From positions 1 through 9,365 of the forward strand of contig JAIPBY010000090.1 in the NCBI GenBank assembly GCA_021738605.1: a stretch of DNA of 9,365 nt, given 5' to 3'. Origin of the DNA: Chitinophagaceae bacterium. Its GTDB lineage: Bacteria > Bacteroidota > Bacteroidia > Chitinophagales > Chitinophagaceae. The translations under genes and the position numbers were made by a program. Positions 1-8,500 of this stretch are shown here, piece by piece. The notes below the pieces were generated by a model. It made no database searches. It worked only from the letters and a program-made list of their open reading frames with translations, and had not been told where the DNA came from. Each line of letters begins with the position of its first letter. The first letter of the stretch is position 1.

Positions 1-1556
1 GGGCTGAATTCATACGCATCATGGAACCATCCATCCTTTTGAAACCTGAACGGCACCTGTGCCCTGTGCGGCCATGGTGTGTAAGTATATCCGTTGTAAG
101 GAATGTCTACATATAAATTGTTGGTGGCCACCCAAGTTTTGGAATCAATTTCATAGGAATCAATCTCAAAAATATTGTTGTTGGGATTGGCGCCACCACG
201 CTGCCAAAAAGAGGTATGAACACCATGTCCTTCCATGAATGGTTTCGACAAGGATTCATAATAACCGTACCCGAAATTGTGTTTGCTGATGATTCCACCA
301 CCTGTATTTTCCCATTTTCCATCGATCATTTCATGCCTCACCGCAATATGCAAGGCGCTGTCCTTGACAAAAACATTTTCTTTCAAATTGAGACCGTCCA
401 TGTATCCCATACCTGTGCGTCGCCCTGTTCTGTATTGCCAATCACGCTCGTTCAATGTATTGCCAACAAAATGATCTTCATATAACAACTGGAAGCCCTT
501 TCCGGGAAGGTTCATTGCAACTGGATCTTTCGGTGCTGAATCAAGTGGGATGGCAACATTGTAATTATCATTGCCATCATAGACAGCACAAAACAACACG
601 GTTGGCTTTCCAGCTTCAATCAACAATTGCGGACGCTCAAGCTTTTCAACTTTTTTGGCACCCGATTTCCAGGGAATAACTGTGGTCGACACCAATGCAT
701 GCCTCGAAAGTTTCCAATCAAAACCATCGGCTGACTCAAACAAAGCAAGGCTTGTACCAGCATTGGTGAAAACACCTTTCATGTCCTTGACAATTGCCCA
801 GTATTTCCCATCCTGTGCCCATATGTATGGATCTTCAGCAGCAAACTTCACGGTATCCTTGATGAATATTTTATAAGGTGTTTTTACAAAAGGTCCTTCT
901 GGCTTATCGGCCAATGCAGCTCCATGGGTAACCACTCCACCAAATGGCATGGGCCCCTTGCTGACGCCCTTGTAAATCATTTGGTACTTGCCATCAAGTC
1001 TTTTCATCACAGAAGGATTGGACGCGATGACATGATCAAATCCATTTGTAGTGGTATCCACCAAAGGTTCTAGAACGCGCTTCCAAGGGCCCAATGGACT
1101 CTTGGATGTTGCCAACCCAATTCTTTGGTGGTTGCGGTGATCCCACCACTCGCCGTTACCATAATTGCCCATATAATACAGGTAATATGTTTTACCAAAC
1201 TTGTGCACGGTTGGATTATGGGTCACATCAGCATCCCAAAACTGTTTGTCCCTTTTTGGCAAAACCACTTTCACATGGGTATATGGGCCGGTGGGATGAT
1301 CAGCAACCGCAACAGCAACCTCACTGTGCGTAGCCCATGCCAGGTGTCCAAGTTTTCTGGGCCAACGGCTGTAAAAAAGATAGTATTTGTTGTCATCACC
1401 TTTGACGGCAGAACCACACCAAACCATGAAGCTGTCCAATCTAAATCTTGCACTGAGGTCCACCGGTTGAATCCATTTGGAAACATTCAGATCCTGGGCA
1501 AGAGAAGAAAAACCAAAGAGAAAAAACACTAAGGTTGAAAGGATATTTTTTTTCAT
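1..1556 (-). CDS. Secreted two-module glycosidase: GH43/GH117-like beta-propeller + GH16-like domain (C-terminus cut by window edge)
   Basis: The frame is open from an ATG at 1556 to the left edge with no stop, giving 518 codons of a longer protein. Residues 1-20 form a signal peptide (MKKN, hydrophobic core, SLA then Q21), so the product is exported. Residues about 25-340 carry repeated propeller-blade motifs of clan GH-F-like glycosidases (THNPTV near 112, GKTYYLYYMG at 121-130, SNPSV near 179, AEDPYIW at 240-246, LERPQ at 306-310). Catalytic residues of this half could not be assigned, because no clear HDP start motif is seen. From about 355 (LLYEDHFVG) a GH16-like concanavalin-A fold begins. 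It has GYGYYES (429-435), a SFWQRGG stretch, and EIDSYE, which fits the GH16 ExDxxE active-site signature with E464 as likely nucleophile, D466, and E469 as likely acid/base. The start lies 7 bases after the stop of the GH2-SGNH gene, so it is co-transcribed. Substrate unknown; laminarin, agar or carrageenan-type GH16 activities are all possible. Confidence 0.85.
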   Translation of the reverse strand, partial: MKKNILSTLVFFLFGFSSLAQDLNVSKWIQPVDLSARFRLDSFMVWCGSAVKGDDNKYYLFYSRWPRKLGHLAWATHSEVAVAVADHPTGPYTHVKVVLPKRDKQFWDADVTHNPTVHKFGKTYYLYYMGNYGNGEWWDHRNHQRIGLATSKSPLGPWKRVLEPLVDTTTNGFDHVIASNPSVMKRLDGKYQMIYKGVSKGPMPFGGVVTHGAALADKPEGPFVKTPYKIFIKDTVKFAAEDPYIWAQDGKYWAIVKDMKGVFTNAGTSLALFESADGFDWKLSRHALVSTTVIPWKSGAKKVEKLERPQLLIEAGKPTVLFCAVYDGNDNYNVAIPLDSAPKDPVAMNLPGKGFQLLYEDHFVGNTLNERDWQYRTGRRTGMGYMDGLNLKENVFVKDSALHIAVRHEMIDGKWENTGGGIISKHNFGYGYYESLSKPFMEGHGVHTSFWQRGGANPNNNIFEIDSYEIDSKTWVATNNLYVDIPYNGYTYTPWPHRAQVPFRFQKDGWFHDAYEFS

Positions 1557-1563
1557 AGTATCA

Positions 1564-4500
1564 TTACTTGTTTAGCGGTGTACCCAACAACAATATTTTA
1601 CCGAGATAAAAAGTTTGCTTTTCGTATTTCAAGGGATTGTTCCTGAAATCTTCGTCTGTGGTTTTTGATACAAACGTTGACTTGTCAATTTTATCATTTG
1701 ATAAAACATAACAGACCTTGTGAATACCCTCCTTTACACGCATCAACTCGAATTGCCCCCTGTATCGTCCAAAACAATACTCATTGAAACGGTTCAAGGC
1801 ATTTTTTCCTGTGATGGCAGGATCATCGTTCAACACCCAGCTTCTTGATCCACTGTTTCGAACCAGTGACGCGGGTACACCATCCACTGTTATCGAAACC
1901 TGCCCCACTTCAGGTCCACCGATATCAAAAAAGCCAAATCCTGTACCTGAAAAACGGAAGCACAAACCTGAACTGGGTGTTTCTGTTTTCAGTATGTTGG
2001 GAAACCATGATGCAAATGTTGAAAGATCCTTGTTGTCTGCAGTTGCCACTTGCTGCCATTGACCCGTCAAGCTTGCATATTGAGCAGGATCCAGCATGGT
2101 GGCTTTTTCCCATTCGTTTCCATAGATTGCTGTTGGCATTGCGGCATTGTAATTTGCATCCCCACCCAGGATTTTTTTCAACCCCCGCGCAATGGCTGCT
2201 GCATAAAGGTCTCCACCTTGATGTGTAGGATGAACGCCGTCCCTTGAAAAAACTGTTTTTCCTTCCACATCCTCCTTGGATTTCCAAATCAACTTTCCAA
2301 GGCTCTCGAGTTGGGCAGCCCTCATCCCCATGTGAATGGAAGGCAGTTGATAATGGGCAGCGATTTTTTCTAGCCCATTGATGTATTCAGGAATTCTCCC
2401 TGCGGTATAGGCATTGTGCTGTTCACCGGCAATCGTATAAATAAAACAAATGGCTGTTGATGGTGAGGACATTTTCACATGCCTGACAATTCCTTCCATT
2501 GCAGCAAAATCACCACCATTGACAGCAAATTCAACAAACAAAAGATCGGGCTTGTATTTCAATACCTGATCCTGCAAACGACAGGCACCAAGATCAGTAC
2601 CCGTTCCGGAAACCCCAGCATTCACCCCTGTTATTTTCAGGGATGGATTCATGGACTGGATAAAATTGAGCGTCTGCTGACGGTATTGATCATGAGCCCT
2701 GGTAATGCTTCCACCAAGGAAAGCAATACAAAGGCTTCCGTTTTTCTGTTTTATCTTTTGTGCGAATTTCCCCAAACCCTTGCGTACAAATGTTTCAGAG
2801 GAGTCCTGCCAATTTTCAATGAATGGCAAACCGTACGTACTATCAGGTGAAAACCTGAGCGGCAGAGATCCCGTCTGGCTTTCAGCTATAGATGCTTCAA
2901 ATCCGTTAGTGGAACTTTTTTTTTTCAGGTATTCCCTTGTGCCTGGTATGACTTCCATCACCTCACTCCATACACTATAGGTGGCATTGTATCCACTCCG
3001 TTTTCTGATTTGATAAAAATACTTGATGCCGTTGGTAAGGTCACCGACCCTGAACATGCCAAAACTGGAAGATGTGACCGATTTCCATGTTGGGACAGCA
3101 TTCAAAGAGGTGCCATACCGCACTTCATACTGAATGTCAGATGGTTGAAATGAAGGTGCAACAAAAAAACAATTTTCACCAGCTTCAGACAACCAAATAA
3201 CTGGAGGGAGTATGTCATATCCTGCTTGGGGTTGAAACGATTTTATTTCAGAAGGGATACCTTCTCCCAAGGCATTTTTACCAACAACCCAAACTTCACA
3301 TGTTTTGTCGAAAGGTAAATTGGTGAGATCTGCATAATGATCAATGGTGGCTGGCAATGTTTTTAGAATTCCCCCTATCCTATATTTGACAATGTATTCA
3401 GAAGCAAAATCATTCCTTTCAAAAACTATTCTTGCAGTATTTGAACCTTTGATGAAATCAACCAACTTAGGAGCAGGTGGCAGCTTTGTATGAACAATCG
3501 TGTCCAGGACAGCGTAACCGGTTGGCGAAACCAATGACATCTTATACCAACGTACATCGGAAGGCAAATCCCTGATGTTAAAAACAAGACTATCCGCGCC
3601 TGGAGCAATCTCTGGCAATGCTATCTCCTGAACATCCTTAACTAGTTGCTGATCATTTTTAGCAGTGAGCTGGAGGGAATATCCCTTCAAAATATATGCA
3701 GGGATATCCATTTTTTTTCGAGGATGGATAACTGCTGTCAAACTCGAAACAGATTGTTGGGATGATTGCATGCTCACCTTGATGCCAGCAACAGGCGCAT
3801 AAAATTGTTGCATCTGCCTATAGGCCCTTTTCTTGTTGCGGTAATTGTCGATGATTCCCCATTGCCTGTTCTGGTGCAAAGGAGTGGTGGTGGCGGGATT
3901 AGGCACCTGGTATGCACTCCTGTAATCATTGAATGTCCATAAGGAATATCCAAATAAATTCTCTTTTTTTGCCACTTCATCCACCATCAGGCTTTTAAAC
4001 ATTGATTTATCTGGTGTATCATAAATCAGGTTATCGGTATGGCTCCCGTATTCAGACATGAAAACGCCCTTGCCCGGATACCTGGTCTTCAAATTGTCAA
4101 TGGCTTTTGCATAACCGCCATACTTGTTAATCATCAACACATCACAAAACTGCGCTGCATCATTGTCCTGGTAATCGGCAGTATGCGAAACATAGGTTAC
4201 CAGCCTGCTGCTGTCCAGTTGTTTTTTGATGAAGGGAATGATGGCAGCGACGTATTTGTTGACCTCCGGATTCTCTTTGAGGTTGCCGTTTTCATTTCCA
4301 ACACTCCACCCAAAAATGGAAGGATGGTTGAAGTTTTGCCTGATGATTTTTGAAGCAAACTCTTTTGCCTCAACTGCTCTATCATTCATGAAGTCTGGCC
4401 AGTTATTGTACTCAGCCAAGACCAGGATTCCTTTTTCATCCAAATAATCCATCACATCCTTTGGCAATGGACGGTGCGAAAGCCTTGCCATGTTTGCACC

Positions 4501-5520
4501 AGCCTCCTTCATCAAATCAATATCTTCTTTATAACGATGCTCCGGCAATGTACTGCCCGTTGTTCTGTCATCCGCCACCCAGTTGTATCCTGCAAGTCTG
4601 ACGGACTCCCCATTCAATTTAAATTGGTATCCATCCATTTCGATTTTCCGAATACCAAACCTGTCCTTGTGTTGAAAAGTTACCAGACCAGCCTCCTTCA
4701 CATCCAATTTGCTTTCATACAAATATGGACGATCAAAATGCCACAAGGCCACTTGCGCTACCGTCAATGATTGATCGATGATGAATTGAGTGGTCGTACC
4801 TGCCTTTGCAACAACTTGTTTTGAAAAGGAAACAACGACTTCTGAAGATTTCGAAATGTGTTGAACAAGCAGAACTGGCTTATCCAATTTTCCTGTATTT
4901 CTTACATAGACCGCTGTTCTGATGGATGCAGTTCCTTTTTGCAAATCAGGTGTGCCAACAATTTCCTGACGCTCGATATAGACCGAATTGCGCAAATGAA
5001 CCATTGCAGGTCTGCGTATACCACCCCAGTTCCAATAAGCTCCCCAGGAAAGTGAATTGTCTACTTCAACAGACAACTGGTTTTGAGCACCTTGTTTGCA
5101 GCGTTTAGTGAAATCAAATTCTTGAGTAAAATCCCCACAGAGCACCTGCGCAATCAGGCTGTCGTTGAGAAAAACCTTGTACGAATTTCCCACTTCTCCA
5201 AAGGCCAGTATGGCACTTCGGCCTTTTAAAGCTGGTACAAAAAATGTAGTCCTGTACCAGGCCTTTCCCCTGTAATTGGCGTATTCATTGTGTAAATCCC
5301 AATTGTCAGGCACCTTCATGGATTGCCAGCCCTGATCATTGAAACTGCTTTTCTGCCATCCAGATGAAAGGCCTTTGTTGTTGGGATCAATTGAAAATTT
5401 CCACGATTTTGGAAGAGCAATATTTTGTTGCCCAATCGGAATATCAGCCGCCTGTAGATGAATAGCGACAATGCAAATAACGAGTGTCAATAACATTTTG
5501 CTGAGCGGATGAAACTTCAT
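1564..5520 (-). CDS. Secreted fusion: GH2 glycosidase + two FN3-like domains + SGNH/GDSL esterase + C-terminal beta-sandwich
   Basis: The ATG at 5520 (1318 residues) is preferred over an in-frame TTG two codons upstream at 5526, because it directly precedes a good signal peptide (MKFHPLSK, hydrophobic core, LQAAD). Numbering is from this ATG. Residues about 35-180 are the GH2 sugar-binding jelly roll, about 180-295 the Ig-like domain, about 295-575 the TIM barrel. SVGNENG gives acid/base E410, and MSEYGS gives nucleophile E490. Two FN3-like domains follow (about 680-765 and 770-860), then an SGNH hydrolase at about 890-1120: GGSIT with Ser938, NAGVSGTGTD with the block II Gly, AVNGGD with Asn1001, and RDGVHP with Asp1094/His1097. 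A last beta-sandwich (about 1130-1318) resembles accessory domains of carbohydrate esterases. Both active sites look complete. The likely role is exo-glycosidase plus deacylation of the same glycan in the periplasm or outside. Exact sugar (galactoside, mannoside or other) is not determinable. It sits 29 bases after the symporter fusion gene. Confidence 0.9.
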   Translation of the reverse strand: MKFHPLSKMLLTLVICIVAIHLQAADIPIGQQNIALPKSWKFSIDPNNKGLSSGWQKSSFNDQGWQSMKVPDNWDLHNEYANYRGKAWYRTTFFVPALKGRSAILAFGEVGNSYKVFLNDSLIAQVLCGDFTQEFDFTKRCKQGAQNQLSVEVDNSLSWGAYWNWGGIRRPAMVHLRNSVYIERQEIVGTPDLQKGTASIRTAVYVRNTGKLDKPVLLVQHISKSSEVVVSFSKQVVAKAGTTTQFIIDQSLTVAQVALWHFDRPYLYESKLDVKEAGLVTFQHKDRFGIRKIEMDGYQFKLNGESVRLAGYNWVADDRTTGSTLPEHRYKEDIDLMKEAGANMARLSHRPLPKDVMDYLDEKGILVLAEYNNWPDFMNDRAVEAKEFASKIIRQNFNHPSIFGWSVGNENGNLKENPEVNKYVAAIIPFIKKQLDSSRLVTYVSHTADYQDNDAAQFCDVLMINKYGGYAKAIDNLKTRYPGKGVFMSEYGSHTDNLIYDTPDKSMFKSLMVDEVAKKENLFGYSLWTFNDYRSAYQVPNPATTTPLHQNRQWGIIDNYRNKKRAYRQMQQFYAPVAGIKVSMQSSQQSVSSLTAVIHPRKKMDIPAYILKGYSLQLTAKNDQQLVKDVQEIALPEIAPGADSLVFNIRDLPSDVRWYKMSLVSPTGYAVLDTIVHTKLPPAPKLVDFIKGSNTARIVFERNDFASEYIVKYRIGGILKTLPATIDHYADLTNLPFDKTCEVWVVGKNALGEGIPSEIKSFQPQAGYDILPPVIWLSEAGENCFFVAPSFQPSDIQYEVRYGTSLNAVPTWKSVTSSSFGMFRVGDLTNGIKYFYQIRKRSGYNATYSVWSEVMEVIPGTREYLKKKSSTNGFEASIAESQTGSLPLRFSPDSTYGLPFIENWQDSSETFVRKGLGKFAQKIKQKNGSLCIAFLGGSITRAHDQYRQQTLNFIQSMNPSLKITGVNAGVSGTGTDLGACRLQDQVLKYKPDLLFVEFAVNGGDFAAMEGIVRHVKMSSPSTAICFIYTIAGEQHNAYTAGRIPEYINGLEKIAAHYQLPSIHMGMRAAQLESLGKLIWKSKEDVEGKTVFSRDGVHPTHQGGDLYAAAIARGLKKILGGDANYNAAMPTAIYGNEWEKATMLDPAQYASLTGQWQQVATADNKDLSTFASWFPNILKTETPSSGLCFRFSGTGFGFFDIGGPEVGQVSITVDGVPASLVRNSGSRSWVLNDDPAITGKNALNRFNEYCFGRYRGQFELMRVKEGIHKVCYVLSNDKIDKSTFVSKTTDEDFRNNPLKYEKQTFYLGKILLLGTPLNK
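2916..2925 (-). repeat. A10 homopolymer (coding strand) at the FN3-SGNH boundary
   Basis: Ten consecutive T on the plus strand read as A10 in the mRNA, encoding three lysines and the first base of a serine codon between the second FN3-like domain and the SGNH module. Adding one A gives K-F-H-stop. Removing one gives a stop after nine codons. It is the longest single-base run I found in the window. It may be only a Lys-rich linker or a site of polymerase slippage. Confidence 0.9.
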
Positions 5521-5549
5521 GATCAATCGTTTTGTTTGTTAGAAGAAAA

Positions 5550-8500
5550 TCAATTCCATTTCAGCACGGCTTCTTTCCTGAATCCCCAGTATCCATATGA
5601 CAACCTTGTCTTTTTATCGTGAGTAGGTTTCAATGCAGCACGAAAAATACCGGTATCCTCGCCGGTTTCAAGCAAATTAATTCTGATGACATCTTCATTT
5701 TCAAGGGTTTGTTCTACCCAGGCCAGATCTTTTTGGTTAGGGTTGACATTGAGCGGAGCCTTCAATTCTACAAAAACTTTCTTGTCACCGGTAGAAGTAT
5801 TGAGCTTCTTTCCAGATTCATTGACAATATTCAATTCTATGCTGTGCAAGGTTGAAAAGGTAAGGGTTGCCAACCAACCGCGGTTGGATATTGCCCAACC
5901 TTCAGTGGCATAAGCATTGAGTCCTATCTTGTCAGACGCTGAATCAGCAACTGTGATGCTTGCAACAGATCCGTATCGTGGAAAGTCTTTATCCAGTGGT
6001 GTGCCATCAAGGGTGCCCCTTGCAAGACCAAGCATGCCATATCCATTGGGATGCGCTTGCGGCCAGCCCACTTCTACATCTTCCCAATATCCTTTGATGG
6101 CCAGCCTATCCTTGCTTTTATTGCTGAAATGTGCGCCCAATGGATTCAACCCAAAGGTAAAGTCAATTTGAGACCAGGCAACAGGTCTCGCTTCCGGCCT
6201 TTTCAAAACATGTGCAGCAGCAAACAAGCTGCCACCCAAGGCAGGAGCACCGCCCAATTCCTTGGTTTTGGGATGTGCCCATTCCGTATCGCTGTGCGTT
6301 CTGTAATGCCATGGATTCTTTGATCTGGAAAGAATATGATCCATCCAGGCACTCAATTTGTTTTTGGCGGCTTTGGAATCTTTTTCCGGAACTGTCATCG
6401 TGTAAAAAGCCAATGCCTGTGGAGTGATGTGCTCCGCATTCCTGATCCACCACATGTGGCGTACATTGTTAAAATCCCAATTTTTTATAATATCATCCAC
6501 ACTTTCCTTTGCCCATGAAAGGAACTTTTCTGGTTGACCATCTTTTTCATTTTTTTCTGTCAGGTACATGAAAAGATTGCTGAACACAGACTGCCCATAG
6601 GCATTACCCATCTCACTGAATTCCTGGTATCCCGAATCAACCCATTTGTTGCTATAGGTCCAGTGGCGAACCACCTTGTGTCTTTCGTAAGCTGTCCATT
6701 TTTCCAGACAAACTTTTCTGTAGGCCTTGTATTTTTCCTCAGACAAATAGGGCTTCAAAAAACTATGGTACGCCGCACAGACTGCAGCCAGTTGATCAAG
6801 CGTATTCCAATAATCATAATTCATTTTGGGAGTGCCTTCATATCCCAACCAACCATGGCGGCTTCCAATCTGTCCATTGAAAGCATGATGATGATAGGCA
6901 AATTCAGCATGCCAAAGAATCAACTTGATTAGATCAGGAACCTTACCCTCCCCCATTTCATTTTTCCAGTTGTCGAAAAGTGCAGGGTTGCTGGCAAAAA
7001 ACATGGTTTCAAAAATAGTCTCCAACCCATAAGCACCCACATCCCTGGAAGGTCCGCCTCCATATACTTTTGCCTCATTAGAATGAACTGGATCCGTTGA
7101 TCCTCGCACATCAATAAAAAAATCATAGGCCATTTTGGAAGAAACCAGTTCCTGATAAAATGCCTTGATCCGAAAAGGTACTGAGGGTTTCAGCCCCTTT
7201 ACCTCTGCAACGTACTCGTCATTAGTCAAAGGATTGAAAGAAGAAAAATCTCCTGCAAACTGTTTCAGTTTTCCGGAAAATACGATCGTGCCCGCGCTGA
7301 CTGATCGCAGTTGAAAAGCTTCGCCATCTTTTATACCCCATGCAACCAAGCGCTTTGATTCATTCAAATTATAACCGGCCTGGTTCACCAAAACTTTTTT
7401 GATGGCATCTGGTTGTGCTGCTGCACTGATAGACAAACAAATCATCAAGAGCAAGGATAGTAACTTGGATGGCTTGACAGCCCGCCAAATGAAAATGGAA
7501 GCAAATACAATCACTGCCCCTACACTGATTACAATGATTGATGATGTCACCGATAGAATGCCAAGGACTGCAATGCCAAGACCTACAATAGCCATGGCAA
7601 TGGCAATCACCTTGATGCCGAAGTTATTTTGAGCCTTGGCATCCTCTTCATCAGCAATATCCGTTTCAGATAATGAAATATCTGCGACAACAACAGGTGT
7701 AGGAGCAAATATTCCTTTGGATTTATAGTATAACTCAAAAGCCAATAGACAAATCAAAGGAATGGACTGACCGACGACCGTTTCCATGGTTCGGGACAGC
7801 TTCAGACCCAACAAGGATGGTGCCAATAGTTTTAAAAACAAGTTGATGGACAGTGTTACAATGGTAACCGTTACAACAGATATCGCCGTTTGACGTTTTG
7901 AGAAAAGACTCCAGATGATGGGAGCAAACAGTGCACCACCCGCAATAGAAGCAATGCTCAATACAAAATCTACAATACCACCAATACGGGGAACAAGCAA
8001 CGCCAGAAAAACAGTACCTGCGCCAAAGAGAATGGTAAAAATTCTGGCAACAAGTATTTGTTCTTTTTCAGTGGCTGATTTTCTGATAAGGTTTTTGTAC
8101 AAATCAGTGGCAAAAACAGTAGCAGCCAGGTTGATGGTGGTATTGGCCTTGCTGGAAGTGGCAGAAATCATACCAGCTAAAACCAATCCAATCAGTCCTG
8201 CAGGAAGAATCTTTTGGCAAAGCATCATGTATGCGCCTTCTGCTCCCAGACCTGCCAGATCAGGATTCATGATCCTGTAAACCATGGGAGGAATCATCCA
8301 AATGAATGGACTCACCAGGTAAAGGATGGTAAAAAGATAGGCCACCTTGCGGGAACTTTTTTCATCCTTGACACTGGTATAACGCTGAACATAACTCCAG
8401 TTACCACCGATATAAGCAGTTTGGTAAACAATGAAGGCCAACATGAAAGGAAAAGTGTATTCAGTATTAAAAGGCTTAAAAAAATCTACGGGTGCCTGGG

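Noticed and set aside
1125..1532. Plus-strand open frame of 135 codons
   Set aside because: It lies antisense inside the propeller-GH16 gene, whose minus-strand frame carries clear family motifs and a signal peptide; the plus-strand product shows no recognisable features.
2880..2930. The A10 tract as a sequencing error hiding two separate genes
   Set aside because: The SGNH part after the tract has no start codon followed by a signal peptide, as a separate exported esterase would need, and the frame is open through two FN3-like linkers, so a real fusion is more likely.
5521..5526. TTG at 5526 as start of the GH2-SGNH gene
   Set aside because: It adds only two residues. The ATG at 5520 is a stronger start and leads straight into the signal peptide.
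5521..5549. The 29-base gap as a site for a promoter or terminator
   Set aside because: It is A/T-rich with no hairpin or recognisable promoter elements, and is too short for more than a ribosome-loading leader.
5540..5580. GH2 barrel as a beta-glucuronidase
   Set aside because: The Asn-x-Lys motif typical of glucuronidases is not found at the expected place before the end of the barrel (the stretch reads NRQWGI), so no glucuronide specificity is claimed.
6534..6932. Plus-strand open frame of 132 codons
   Set aside because: It is a shadow opposite the GH9-like region; the residues look random and no plausible start signal or neighbour supports it.
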